64,000 nucleotides of DNA from Micromonospora sp. MA102 (lineage in GTDB: Bacteria; Actinomycetota; Actinomycetes; Mycobacteriales; Micromonosporaceae). A program made the translations under genes and the position numbers. Shown piece by piece: positions 39,777 through 49,722 of the stretch (the stretch's first letter is position 1; the number at the start of each line of letters is the position of its first letter). Location of the stretch: the NCBI RefSeq assembly GCF_025460765.1, contig NZ_JAMWEG010000002.1, positions 124,001-188,000 of the forward strand, given 5' to 3'. The notes beneath the pieces were generated by a model, which saw nothing but the letters and a program-made list of their open reading frames with translations, ran no database searches and was not told the DNA's origin.

Positions 39777-40031
39777 CTACGGCTCGCCATCCACACCCAG
39801 CGCACCCGGCAGACTGCGGATGAAGTCGGCGCGTTCGGGCTCCGCTGCCGCAACGCGCTCCAACAGGTCACGGAACTCCTGGCGTTCGTCCGAGTTCATC
39901 CGGCCGAGCAGGTATGCGATCTCCTCCAGCGTATGAAGGGCGGTGCGCTCCGCATCCCGGCCCGAGTCGACGGACTCCACAAACGTGACCATTGCTGTCA
40001 CGAGGGCCCTGGCAAGGTGGTCGACGATCAC
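39777..40031 (-). CDS. Small conserved helical protein (84 aa)
   Basis: GTG 40031 is preceded by GGAAGGGACGGCC at good spacing. The protein has ALHTLEEIAYLLGRMNSDERQEFRDLLERVAAAEPERADFIRSLPGALGVD, a pattern common in small uncharacterised actinomycete proteins (LE-IA--L--L---ER-EFR-LL-R-A--E). Entirely helical and acidic. The longer open frame upstream to 40238 lacks similarity and an RBS. Function unknown. Confidence 0.7.
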   Translation of the reverse strand: MIVDHLARALVTAMVTFVESVDSGRDAERTALHTLEEIAYLLGRMNSDERQEFRDLLERVAAAEPERADFIRSLPGALGVDGEP

Positions 40032-40152
40032 GGCCGTCCCTTCCGCGTTTGCGATCTTCTTCTCATCCCCAGGCTGTTCACGACCCTGCTCCCAGCACGC
40101 ATGCCGGGTAAAGCGGGTGCCTCGACGAACTGCCAGCCCTAGCCTGCGTGGG

Positions 40153-41088
40153 ATGGACCTTGGACATCTCGGCGCGCCGATCGGTCCGATGATCCGTGTC
40201 CACGGCGGGTTCGCCAACCGCCTGTACCGGCTCGACACCGACCAGGGGTCATTCGCGGTGAAGGAGTTGAACCTCCTCGATCGCCGCTGGACCTACCGCG
40301 CCGAGGATGTGTTCAGGTTCGAGCGGGCGGCCTTCGCTGCCGGCATCCCGATGCCGGAGCCCATCTCGGCCGACCACCAGACGCTCGTGCACCGGTGGGT
40401 CGAGGGCGAGAAGATGCCCGAAGCACCCGTGTCGCCGGCGTACGCGTTCGAGATCGGTGAGATTCTCGCGCGCATCCACGCACTCGACGTCGCCTGGACC
40501 CACGTCTCGATCGAGGACCCGACGCCACGGGACTGGCCCGAACTCGCTGAGCGGGCGGCGGCGACCGGACAGCCGTGGGCCGGCGAACTCACCTCCCGGG
40601 TCGAGACGTTCCTCGCGATTGCCCACTTCGTCGACACCTGCGAGCGGCCAGGCCCCGTCGTGCTGACCCACCGGGACATCCATCCGTGGAACCTGCTCGC
40701 TCGCGAAGGTCGGCCGATGGTGCTCGACTGGGAACTCTCGGGGATGCTCGACCTGGCGGGCGAGCTCGGCTCGACGGCGCTGAGCCTCGCGAAGGGACCC
40801 GGCTTCGACGACATCGAGCCGGCCATCTTCCGCTCGGTCCTCGACGGCTACGTCGCCGGAGGCGGAGCGCTGCCGCCGTCGGGTCCAAGCTGGTTCGTGT
40901 TCATGATCGGCGGCTGGCTGGGGTTCACCAGGTGGAACATCCTCCGCTGCCTCGCTGGTGTCGAGGCCAGCACCGGCCCTGACCTCGCCCCGTCGCACGA
41001 GTCCGTGCGCAACGGAGTGCGCGGCCTCCCCGAACTGTTCGGCCGACTTCCCGAGCTCGAGGCGTGTCTGGTCCCACCCCATGCCTGA
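40153..41088 (+). CDS. Phosphotransferase (APH family) protein
   Basis: A 311-residue protein starting at ATG 40153; the frame is open upstream but unrelated. The kinase-fold N-lobe is NRLYRLDTDQGSFAVKELN, the catalytic loop VVLTHRDIHPWNLLAREGRPMVLDWELSGMLDLAGELGS, with Asp and Asn of HRDxHPxN and DWE intact. It is distinct from the APH-like protein at 37280. Substrate unknown; antibiotic kinases, choline/homoserine kinases and macrolide kinases share this fold. Confidence 0.88.
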   Translation: MDLGHLGAPIGPMIRVHGGFANRLYRLDTDQGSFAVKELNLLDRRWTYRAEDVFRFERAAFAAGIPMPEPISADHQTLVHRWVEGEKMPEAPVSPAYAFEIGEILARIHALDVAWTHVSIEDPTPRDWPELAERAAATGQPWAGELTSRVETFLAIAHFVDTCERPGPVVLTHRDIHPWNLLAREGRPMVLDWELSGMLDLAGELGSTALSLAKGPGFDDIEPAIFRSVLDGYVAGGGALPPSGPSWFVFMIGGWLGFTRWNILRCLAGVEASTGPDLAPSHESVRNGVRGLPELFGRLPELEACLVPPHA

Positions 41089-41108
41089 CGTTCGGACTGG
41101 GCCTTTGG

Positions 41109-41507
41109 TCAGTCCAGGTAGTAGCCGGCTCTCCACCGGGCTTCCTCGGCTACGGAAAAGGCGTCGAAGTCGCCGGCGGCTTCGCACTCCAGCAGGTAGC
41201 GGAGCGCTTCTGCCGCCTCCTCGGAGCCGTCGGCCGCCAGGTGCGCCTTGGTGGCGTCCAGTCCTGCTCCGCAGAGCAGTTGGACGTCGATGGAGCAGTG
41301 GGCGTCCCAGCTCGATTCCTTGGCTTGCCAGATGACGAGCACGTCGCTCAGTTGGCCGGCGTTGAACAGCTGCAGGCAGCACAGCTTCATGAGCTCTGTG
41401 TCCTGGTCCTGCTGTTCAAGGTCGGCTTCGGCTCGAAGTGTCTCGCGGATGTGCGGCAGGTCGGCGGAGGACGGCTGCAGGCCGTAGCGGCGAAGGTTTT
41501 CGTCCAT
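41109..41507 (-). CDS. Hypothetical protein (132 aa)
   Basis: ATG 41507 is chosen because similarity-like composition starts at MDENLRRYGLQPSSADLPHIRETLRAEADLEQQDQDTELMKLCCLQLFNAGQ. It continues VLVIWQAKESSWDAHCSIDVQLLCGAGLDATKAHLA and ends EARWRAGYYLD. A helical acidic protein with four Cys. It resembles uncharacterised Streptomyces proteins sometimes found near toxin-immunity loci, but I cannot name a family. It lies 41 bases downstream of the rifampicin monooxygenase on the same strand. Confidence 0.7.
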   Translation of the reverse strand: MDENLRRYGLQPSSADLPHIRETLRAEADLEQQDQDTELMKLCCLQLFNAGQLSDVLVIWQAKESSWDAHCSIDVQLLCGAGLDATKAHLAADGSEEAAEALRYLLECEAAGDFDAFSVAEEARWRAGYYLD

Positions 41508-41548
41508 CGGATCGGGTACGCAGCAGGTGACGGCGAGGGTCGACGGAA

Positions 41549-43198
<1,650 letters not shown>

Positions 43199-43245
43199 CT
43201 ACTGGTCCGGGCATCCTCCCGTCCAGTCATTTACCGGCCGGGTGC

Positions 43246-43665
43246 TCACGACTCCGAACGGCGTGCCGTGAGGGGCACGAGGACGAGGGCGGCAACGCCC
43301 AGTGCGGCGGCACCGATCGCCCACCACCAGAAGAATCCGGAGAAGACCGAGGCGATCAGGAGGCCCACGCCGAGGCCGGCGAGCAGGCCGAGTCCGAACA
43401 TGCCCCGCGGGGGCAGGGCGAGGTACGGGAGGCGCCGTACCACGAGCACCTCCAGCCAGGTGCCGCCCACCGCCAGCAGCGCGGCGCCGACCCCGTCGAC
43501 GGCGGACAGCCCGTGACCTTCGCTGACCGGCACGAGGACCCGACCCTCGTCACCGGCGGGAACGAGGAGGACGAGCACGCCGGCGACGATGAGCGCGGCG
43601 GCGACGGTCACCTGGGTACGCGGCGCAGCCCGGATATCGTGAGACATCGCTTCAGTCTTGGTCAT
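43246..43665 (-). CDS. Four-TM membrane protein (139 aa)
   Basis: Hydrophobic segments: VTVAAALIVAGVLVLLVPA, VDGVGAALLAVGGTWLEVLVV, FGLGLLAGLGVGLLIASVFSGFF and WWAIGAAALGVAALVLVPL. ATG 43665 or the internal ATG seven codons on may start it. Same strand as rox and upstream of it with 87 bases to the leader ORF, so the two could share a transcript. No family recognised. Confidence 0.7.
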   Translation of the reverse strand: MTKTEAMSHDIRAAPRTQVTVAAALIVAGVLVLLVPAGDEGRVLVPVSEGHGLSAVDGVGAALLAVGGTWLEVLVVRRLPYLALPPRGMFGLGLLAGLGVGLLIASVFSGFFWWWAIGAAALGVAALVLVPLTARRSES

Positions 43666-43804
43666 CCGGCAGGTTCCCGGCAGGAGCCGAATCGCCGAAC
43701 ATCGACAGGCCGACGGTCATCACCGCATTCGCGACCCCGCCTTCCTCACCCGACCCGGTGCGATCGGTCGGCCCGGGCCAGCGGCATGGGCGGACGCCCG
43801 CGCA

Positions 43805-44092
43805 CTACTCGTTGACGATCTGCTCTCGGAGGATGTCGTCCAGACCCAGGGATGACGCCGCCCGGCGGGATGCTTCGCAGGCTTCGCGGTGCGCGTGCTG
43901 GATGGTGGTGATCGTGTCGCCGCCATCGAGGACGAACGACTCTTCCGACCTCACCGGGATGCCGATCTCCGCGCGCGACCGGCCCGTCACGGCCTGATCG
44001 AACCAGACCTTCTCCACGAAGGTCGCGTGCTTCACCAGACCCAGAAGGACGGCATGGCCGCAGCATTCCAGACCGTCGTCGTCCAGGAGCAA
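43805..44092 (-). pseudogene. Truncated DinB/DUF664-like gene
   Basis: The frame reads AVLLGLVKHATFVEKVWFDQAVTGRSRAEIGIPVRSEESFVLDGGDTITTIQHAHREACEASRRAASSLGLDDI and then directly LREQIVNE. Intact family members have an N-terminal helix pair before LLGLVKH, and about 40 residues (including the RWVYLHML segment) between LGLDD and DILREQ. Both parts are missing, so the gene appears broken by an N-terminal loss and an internal deletion. DinB-like proteins are metal-binding thiol-dependent enzymes. Confidence 0.55.
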
Positions 44093-44093
44093 C

Positions 44094-44891
44094 TCATGGG
44101 CACGAGCGGTCGGCTGACGTGTCCGACTCGCAGGTACGGACCAGCAAGGAAGCCCGGTGGCTCCAGAGCCACTGGAGGTACTGCCGCACCTCCTCTGGCG
44201 TGGCGACCCACCCGTCCTCCATGTAGGTGAGGATGCGTTTGATCTCGCCGGGTACGAGGTCGTAGGCGGTCGCTCCGGTTTCCGGGACGGGCGTGTCGGG
44301 GGAGACGGCCACGGGCAGCGGAATCATGGGAACGCGGACTCCGGCCTTCGTGAGGGCCTTGAGGACCGTGAGGTAGACGCGGGCCAGGTGGTAGGGGGAG
44401 ACGGCGAGGGCGAGGCTGGTGATGCCGCGGGCCCGGACCTGGCTGACGATCCACGCGGCCTGCACCGCGGTGTGGGCGGCCGGCTCGGCCTGGAGGTGGA
44501 CCCCGTCGGTGCGACGAAGGCCGAGGCTCCGCAGGTAGTCGAGCGTGATGTCGACGTAGGTCCGTTCGTCCGGGTTACCGTTCGCCACCAGAAGATGGGA
44601 CACCGCCGGGTTGGCCTCCCAGCTGCGGATCGCGTGCGTGAGACGCCATTCCTCGCCCTGACCGACGGCTACCACGAGCGCGTCGACCCGGCGGGCGGCC
44701 GACTGGGGCAGGGTCAGGATCATCGTCAGGATCTTCGTGACCGCCAGGACCTGGCCGGCGGTGAAGCCGGCCAGGTCCTCGTCGGCGAGAACCCGGGGGA
44801 GAGGCGGGCCGGGACTCACCGGACCGCCCCGGCCGGGCCGGTGGGCGGGACCCGGGGGCGCCAGGTCGTCGGATCGAGGTAGGGAGATCAT
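44094..44891 (-). CDS. YdcF/DUF218-like family protein
   Basis: A 265-residue protein. DALVVAVGQGEEWRLTHAIRSWEANPAVSHLLVANGNPDERTYVD matches the start of a DUF218 fold (VV-G------RL--A). HTAVQAAWIVSQVRARGITSLALAVSPYHLARVYLTVLKAL matches the T--NA-------A-----V-SPYHM-R end. ATG 44891 is used; the upstream frame includes an intergenic repeat and is not protein-like. The family is membrane-linked or cytosolic with roles proposed in envelope polysaccharide metabolism. Confidence 0.7.
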   Translation of the reverse strand: MISLPRSDDLAPPGPAHRPGRGGPVSPGPPLPRVLADEDLAGFTAGQVLAVTKILTMILTLPQSAARRVDALVVAVGQGEEWRLTHAIRSWEANPAVSHLLVANGNPDERTYVDITLDYLRSLGLRRTDGVHLQAEPAAHTAVQAAWIVSQVRARGITSLALAVSPYHLARVYLTVLKALTKAGVRVPMIPLPVAVSPDTPVPETGATAYDLVPGEIKRILTYMEDGWVATPEEVRQYLQWLWSHRASLLVRTCESDTSADRSCP

Positions 44892-45003
44892 CTCGCGATC
44901 GTTCCAGCCAGCCCGGCCGCGCGGGAGCCCGACGAGGAGATCCGCCCCGACGCCGCCGTCGAACCCGTTCCGCACCCGTCGTGGACCGCCCTAGAGTCGG
45001 AGG

Positions 45004-45447
45004 ATGCTGATCCGGATCGAGGGCGGCGACCTGCCGGGTCGGCGCGCCGGCACCGAGGCGGACCTGCTCCGGCTCCGCAACGTGCACGTGGGGATGCAGC
45101 GCGGGGCCGAGGTGGTCGACCGGGTCCCGGTCGACGCGCAGGAGGCGGCCTGGCGGTGCGAGGTCACCAGCCGTGAGGTGGACGACCTGCTCGACGTGGG
45201 CGGGCCGTGGGTGCACGGCCGGCCGGGGGCGCGCTTCCTCTACCTGAGCTGGGGTGCGGTCACGGACGACCGCTTCGAGATGTTCCGCCGGGCGAAGCTC
45301 CTGTTCGGTGACGTCCCGCCCGAGCTGCTCCGGGCCGGCCACGACGGTGCCGGTGTGCTGGTGGGCCGGCTCGGGCTGACGGACGCCCAGGGCGGGCCGA
45401 TCTGCGCCCGGGTCCGGCCGCCCCACGTGCGCTGGACCCTCGAATGA
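45004..45447 (+). CDS. DUF5990 family protein
   Basis: A 147-residue protein opening MLIRIEGGDLPGRRAG, then LRNVHVGMQRGAEVVDRVPVDAQEAAWRCEV, GPWVHGRPGARFLYLSWGAV and FEMFRRAKLLFGDVPPELLRAG, GVLVGRLGLTDAQGGPICARVRPPHVRW. This is the full-length layout I know for DUF5990 in actinomycetes. Mostly beta; function unknown. ATG 45004 appears leaderless (CTAGAG a few bases upstream). Confidence 0.82.
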   Translation: MLIRIEGGDLPGRRAGTEADLLRLRNVHVGMQRGAEVVDRVPVDAQEAAWRCEVTSREVDDLLDVGGPWVHGRPGARFLYLSWGAVTDDRFEMFRRAKLLFGDVPPELLRAGHDGAGVLVGRLGLTDAQGGPICARVRPPHVRWTLE

Positions 45448-45511
45448 CCAGGCCCCCGACCGAGTACGCATGCTCATTCGCGCGACCGTGGCGACCCGGC
45501 AGGATCGGGCC

Positions 45512-45901
45512 GTGACGAAGACGACGCGTACCCTGCTCGGCGGCCTGCTCCTGGCGGCCGCGACCGTCGGTGCCTGGTGGGCCTGGCTGGGTTGGGAGTC
45601 GGGCTACACGGTCGATCCGGAGACCGGCGCGACCAGCGGCCCGTACGCCGTGTGGCAGGTGGCCGCCGCCGTGCTCACCCTGCTCGTGATCGCCGCCGTG
45701 GGCGGCTGGTTCTGGAGCCCGTGGCTGGTGGCGCCGGTGATGACGGTGGCCTTCACCGCGGCCTGGGCGGCGCGGGCCGCGTCGACGGACGACACCGGGC
45801 TCTGGGCGGTGGGTGCGGCGCTGGTCGCCATCGGCACCGCCATCGGGGCGACGGTGGTCGGCGGCGGCGCGGCGTTGCTGCGCCGGCGGCGCGCGGGATG
45901 A
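45512..45901 (+). CDS. Small membrane protein (129 aa)
   Basis: Four hydrophobic helices: TLLGGLLLAAATVGAWWAWLGW, VWQVAAAVLTLLVIAAVGGWFW, WLVAPVMTVAFTAAWAARAAS and WAVGAALVAIGTAIGATVVGGGAALL, ending in RRRRAG. A short extracytoplasmic loop (ESGYTVDPETGATSGPY) lies between TM1 and TM2. GTG 45512 with AGGATCGGG upstream. Common uncharacterised type in actinomycetes. Confidence 0.72.
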   Translation: MTKTTRTLLGGLLLAAATVGAWWAWLGWESGYTVDPETGATSGPYAVWQVAAAVLTLLVIAAVGGWFWSPWLVAPVMTVAFTAAWAARAASTDDTGLWAVGAALVAIGTAIGATVVGGGAALLRRRRAG

Positions 45902-45953
45902 CAGCGGGCCTGCCGGCGGGTCCGGCGGGCCGGTTCGGCTGCTCGGGGTCGCC

Positions 45954-46541
45954 TCAGCCCTGACCGCCGCGGAAGTCGGCGGCAAGGACCCGCAGCGCCC
46001 GGGTCAGCTCCCGCGCCGAGGGAGCCGCCGCCGGGTCGACCAGCCACTGGGCCGCGACGCCGCCGATCAGCGCCTGGTGGAAGGCGCCGAGGGCGAGCGC
46101 GGTCGACTCGTCGAGGCCCGGGTCGAGCCGGTGGAAGACCTCGGCCAGCCCGAGCCGGGCCTGGCGGGTGACGCCGGTGAACGCCTCCCGCAGCTCGGGC
46201 GCCCGGTCGAGCTGCGCGATCAGCTCGAACTGGACGGCCCACAGCGGCCGTAGCCGGGTGAACGACTCGATGATCCGCTCCCACGCCGCCTCGAAGCGCT
46301 GCTCGGGCGTGGCGTCCGGCCCGGCGTCCTCGGCGAGGGCGCGTTCCAGCTCCTCGCCCCACTCGGCCATGGCCTCCACGAGCGCCTCGTTGAGCAGCGC
46401 CTTCGTCGTGCGGAAGTGGTAGCCGATGGCGGCCAGGCTGGTGCCGGCGGCGCTGGCCACGTCCCGGGCCGTGGTGGCCGCGTAGCCCTTCTCCATGAGG
46501 CAGCGCTTGGCCCCGGCCAGCAGGTCCTCCCGATTTCCCAT
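45954..46541 (-). CDS. TetR family regulator
   Basis: A 195-residue protein. The helix-turn-helix is REDLLAGAKRCLMEKGYAATTARDVASAAGTSLAAIGYHFRTTKALLNEAL, typical of TetR. The C-terminal domain (MAEWGEELERAL through GGVAAQWLVDP) is a ligand-binding helical bundle. It is divergent from an FAD monooxygenase at 46614 with a 72-base shared region that holds direct repeats, so it most likely represses that gene and itself. The effector is probably a substrate of the monooxygenase. Confidence 0.9.
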   Translation of the reverse strand: MGNREDLLAGAKRCLMEKGYAATTARDVASAAGTSLAAIGYHFRTTKALLNEALVEAMAEWGEELERALAEDAGPDATPEQRFEAAWERIIESFTRLRPLWAVQFELIAQLDRAPELREAFTGVTRQARLGLAEVFHRLDPGLDESTALALGAFHQALIGGVAAQWLVDPAAAPSARELTRALRVLAADFRGGQG

Positions 46542-46567
46542 GCCGAGCAGCCTAGCTGATTCCTTGA

Positions 46568-46606
46568 ACAAATGTCTTGCACAAACGTCTAACACACTTG
46601 TACCGT
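46568..46606 (+). promoter_or_regulatory. Monooxygenase promoter with TetR-type repeats
   Basis: ACAAATGTCT (46568-46577) and ACAAACGTCT (46581-46590) are direct repeats overlapping the -35 TTGCAC (46578-46583). TACCGT (46601-46606) is the -10 after a 17-base spacer. Seven bases separate it from ATG 46614, so the message is probably leaderless. The repeats are the likely TetR operator. Confidence 0.6.
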
Positions 46607-46613
46607 CAGTGGC

Positions 46614-47819
46614 ATGACTGATGTGCTGATCTCCGGCGCCGGTGTCGCCGGCCCCACGCTCGCCTGGTGGCTGCGCCGCCACGGCTTCCGGCCGACCGTC
46701 GTCGAGCGCGCCCCGGCGCTGCGCGACGGGGGCTACAAGGTGGACGTCCGCGGTGTGGCGCTGACCGTGCTGGACCGGATGGGCCTGCTGGAGCAGGTGC
46801 GCCGCCGCGACACCGGGATGCGGTCCGCCCGCTTCCTCGACGCGTCCGGCGCGCAGCTGGCCACCATGGACGCCGCGCTCTTCGGCGGCCGGGAGGGGGA
46901 CGACGCCGAGGTCATGCGCGGGGATCTGGCCCGGCTGCTCGTCGAGGCGACCGGCGACGTGGAATACCTCTTCGGCGACTCGATCGCCACGCTGGATCCG
47001 GCCGCCGACGGGGTGGACGTGACCTTCGCCGGGGGCGGCCGCCGCCGCTTCGACCTGGTGGTCGGCGCCGACGGGCTGCACTCGACCGTACGCCGGCTCG
47101 CGTTCGGCCCCGCCGCCGCGCACCTGCGCCCGCTCGGGCACCACATCGCGATCTGCACCGTCCCGGCCGAGTTCGGCGAGGAGCGGGTCGAGCTGATGCA
47201 CCCGGCGCCGGGCCGGACCGTCGGGGTCTACCGCACCGCCGGGGCGCCGGACGCCCGGGCGCTGTTCCTCTTCCCGTCGCCCGCCGAGGAACCCGACCAC
47301 CGGGACCTGCCCGCCCAGCGGGCCGTGCTGGCCCGGGCGTTCGAGGGGGCCGGCTGGCGGGTGCCCGAGCTGCTCGCGGCGAGCGCCGACGCGCCGGACC
47401 TCTACGTCGCGCCCATGAGCCAGGTGCGGATGGACCGCTGGTCCACCGGCCGGGTCGGGCTCGTCGGCGACGCCGGTTACGGCCCGTCGCCCGCCTCCGG
47501 GCAGGGCACCAGCCTCGGGCTGGTCGGGGCGTACGTGCTGGCCGCCTCGCTGGCCGAGGCCGGCGGGGATCCGGTGGCCGGCTTCGCCGGGTACGAGCGG
47601 CGGATGCGCCCGTTCGTGACGGCGAACCAGCTGCTGGCCGAGCGCAACCTCAAGGGGATGGTGCTCTCCTCGGCCGCGCAGATCCGGTTCCAGACGCTGA
47701 TGCTGCGGCTCATGCCGCGCCTGCCCGGCCGGGAGCGGATGATCCGCCGCGTCACCGAGCCGATCCGGCGCGCGGCCACCGCGATCACCCTGCCGGACGC
47801 GCCGGCGGCCACCCGCTGA
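46614..47819 (+). CDS. FAD-dependent monooxygenase
   Basis: A 401-residue group A flavoprotein. It begins TDVLISGAGVAGPTLAWWLRRHGFRPTVVERAP (GxGxxG), and has LVVGADGLHSTVRRLAFG (DG motif) and GRVGLVGDAGYGPSPASGQGTSLGLVGAYVLAASLAEAGG (GD motif). It resembles the TetX/salicylate-hydroxylase-like oxidoreductases that are commonly divergent from TetR regulators. Substrate unknown. Leaderless start. Confidence 0.9.
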   Translation: MTDVLISGAGVAGPTLAWWLRRHGFRPTVVERAPALRDGGYKVDVRGVALTVLDRMGLLEQVRRRDTGMRSARFLDASGAQLATMDAALFGGREGDDAEVMRGDLARLLVEATGDVEYLFGDSIATLDPAADGVDVTFAGGGRRRFDLVVGADGLHSTVRRLAFGPAAAHLRPLGHHIAICTVPAEFGEERVELMHPAPGRTVGVYRTAGAPDARALFLFPSPAEEPDHRDLPAQRAVLARAFEGAGWRVPELLAASADAPDLYVAPMSQVRMDRWSTGRVGLVGDAGYGPSPASGQGTSLGLVGAYVLAASLAEAGGDPVAGFAGYERRMRPFVTANQLLAERNLKGMVLSSAAQIRFQTLMLRLMPRLPGRERMIRRVTEPIRRAATAITLPDAPAATR

Positions 47820-47823
47820 CCCG

Positions 47824-48357
47824 TCAGTCCGTCAGGCGCTCGTCGTACGCGGCCCGCAGCTCGTCCCAGCCGAACTCCTTGGCCTCGGCGCCCCGGATCG
47901 GGCCGACCGGGTCGCCGTCGAGCAGGTGGCCGGCCACGTCGAGGCAGAGGTGCCAGCCGGCGGCCATGCTGGCGCCCAGCGCGCGGTCGTCGAAGCGGTG
48001 CCGCAGCGTCAGCCGGGTGCCGTCCTCCGTGCCGGCCAGCTCCCAGCGGAGCAGACCGTCGCCCCAGGTGTACTCCAGCAGGGTGGGCGGCTCGGCGTGC
48101 CGCACGGTGGCCGGGGCGGGCCAGCGCCGGTCGCCGTCGACGGTGGTCAGCGTGACCGCCCCGGGCGTGGCCAGGTCGCGGTCGGCGAGGAAGGGCGCCC
48201 ACCGGGCGAGCCGGTCCGGCTCGGTGAGCGCCGCCCACACCCTGGCCGGCGGGTGCCGCAGGTCGCGGACGAGGACCAGGTCCCACCGGTCGCCGGCCGG
48301 CGACCAGGAGACGTCGGCGAGCGGGCCGGGCCGGAAGCTGTCGCGATCCATGGTCAC
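47824..48357 (-). CDS. SRPBCC/AHSA1 family protein
   Basis: A 177-residue START-like protein: WDLVLVRDLRHPPARVWAALTEPDRLARWAPFLADRDL is the usual AHSA1 opening. It continues PTLLEYTWGDGLLRWELAGTEDGTRLTLRHRF, and ends with the GWHLCLDVAGHLLDG helix that closes the hydrophobic cavity. ATG 48357 overlaps the ArsR gene stop (ATGA), an arrangement seen widely for ArsR-AHSA1 pairs. Ligand unknown. Confidence 0.9.
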   Translation of the reverse strand: MTMDRDSFRPGPLADVSWSPAGDRWDLVLVRDLRHPPARVWAALTEPDRLARWAPFLADRDLATPGAVTLTTVDGDRRWPAPATVRHAEPPTLLEYTWGDGLLRWELAGTEDGTRLTLRHRFDDRALGASMAAGWHLCLDVAGHLLDGDPVGPIRGAEAKEFGWDELRAAYDERLTD

Positions 48358-48668
48358 TCCTCACTGTCGAGATGGCGTTCCAGGGCGTCGAGGTGGTCGG
48401 CCCACATCCGCCGGTACGGCCCGAGCCAGTCGTCCACGGCGCGGAGCGGGCGGACGTCGAGCCGGTAGATCCGCTGCTGGGCGGCGGTGCGGCAGCTCAC
48501 CAGGCCGGCCTCCCGGAGCACCTTCAGGTGCTTGGAGACGGCCGGTTGGCTCATGCCGAGCGCGGCCACGAGATCGCCGACGCTGCTCTCCGCCCGGCGC
48601 AGCCGGTCGAGGATGCGGCGTCGGGTGGGCTCGGCCAGCACGGCGAAGGCATCCCCGGACACGTCCAC
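48354..48668 (-). CDS. ArsR family winged-helix regulator
   Basis: A 104-residue protein with DAFAVLAEPTRRRILDRLRRAESSVGDLVAALGMSQPAVSKHLKVLREAGLVSCRTAAQQRIYRLD, the full ArsR/SmtB fold. It has no Cys metal-site pattern in helix 3 or 5, so it belongs to the non-metal, AHSA1-linked branch. GTG start. Translationally coupled to the SRPBCC protein. Confidence 0.93.
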   Translation of the reverse strand: MDVSGDAFAVLAEPTRRRILDRLRRAESSVGDLVAALGMSQPAVSKHLKVLREAGLVSCRTAAQQRIYRLDVRPLRAVDDWLGPYRRMWADHLDALERHLDSEE

Positions 48669-48749
48669 AATATGCCCCAGTGCTCATATGCCTGTCAAGG
48701 AATACGGGCCGCGCACACGGCGGGTCCGCCCGCTTTCTATGCTCGGGGC

Positions 48750-49679
48750 ATGGAACTGCGGATCTTCACCGAACCCCAGCAGGGCGCCAGTTACGACCAG
48801 CTGCTCGCCGTGGCGCGCCGCGCCGAGGAGACCGGCTTCGGCGCCTTCTTCCGCTCCGACCACTACCTCAAGATGGGCTCGATGAGCGGCGATCCGGGTC
48901 CGACCGACGCCTGGACCACCCTCGCCGGCCTGGCCCGGGACACCACGCGGATCCGGCTCGGCACCCTCATGACGGCGGCCACCTTCCGGCTGCCCGGCCC
49001 GCTCGCCATCACCGTCGCCCAGGTCGACCAGATGAGCGGCGGCCGGGTGGAGCTGGGCATCGGCACCGGCTGGTTCGCCGAGGAGCACACGGCGTACGGC
49101 ATTCCGTTCCCGCCGCTGGGCGAGCGGTTCGACCGGCTGGAGGAGCAGCTCGCGGTCATCACCGGGCTCTGGGCGACGCCGGCCGGCTCGACCTTCGACT
49201 TCCCCGGCAAGTACTACCCGGTCAGCGACTCCCCGGCGCTGCCCAAGCCGGTCCAGCAGCCCCGCCCGCCGATCCTGCTCGGCGGCATGGGACCGAAGCG
49301 GACGCCCCGCCTCGCCGCCCGGTACGCCGACGAGTTCAACCTGCCGTTCGCCTCGGTCGAGGACTCGGCCGCGCAGTTCCAGCGGGTCCGCGAGGCCTGC
49401 GCCGAGACCGGCCGGGACGCGTCGAGCATGACCTGGTCCAACGCGCTGGTGCTCTGCTGCGGGCGGGACGACGCCGAGGTGGCCCGGCGCGCCGCGGCCA
49501 TCGGGCGGGAGCCCGCGGAACTGCGCGAGAACGGCGCGGCCGGCACGCCCGCCGAGGTCGTCGACAAGCTCGGCCGGTACGCGGAGATCGGCAGCGAGCG
49601 GGTCTACCTCCAGGTGCTCGACCTGGCCGACCTGGACCACCTGGAGCTGGTCGCCGCCGAGGTGATGCGGCAGGTGTGA
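48750..49679 (+). CDS. LLM class F420-dependent oxidoreductase
   Basis: A 309-residue luciferase-like TIM barrel: MELRIFTEPQQGASYDQLLAVARRAEETGFGAFFRSDHYLKMG, then IRLGTLMTAATFRLPGPLAITVAQVDQMSGGRVELGIGTGWFAEEHTAYGIPFPP, and PRPPILLGGMGPKRTPRLAARYADEFNLPF. This is the F420-linked subgroup typical of actinomycetes. TATGCT lies six bases before the ATG with no RBS, so the start is leaderless. Substrate unknown. Confidence 0.92.
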   Translation: MELRIFTEPQQGASYDQLLAVARRAEETGFGAFFRSDHYLKMGSMSGDPGPTDAWTTLAGLARDTTRIRLGTLMTAATFRLPGPLAITVAQVDQMSGGRVELGIGTGWFAEEHTAYGIPFPPLGERFDRLEEQLAVITGLWATPAGSTFDFPGKYYPVSDSPALPKPVQQPRPPILLGGMGPKRTPRLAARYADEFNLPFASVEDSAAQFQRVREACAETGRDASSMTWSNALVLCCGRDDAEVARRAAAIGREPAELRENGAAGTPAEVVDKLGRYAEIGSERVYLQVLDLADLDHLELVAAEVMRQV

Positions 49680-49722
49680 CCCGGGGTCGCGGCCGGCCGG
49701 CGCGGCGGGTGAGCGTTACCGC

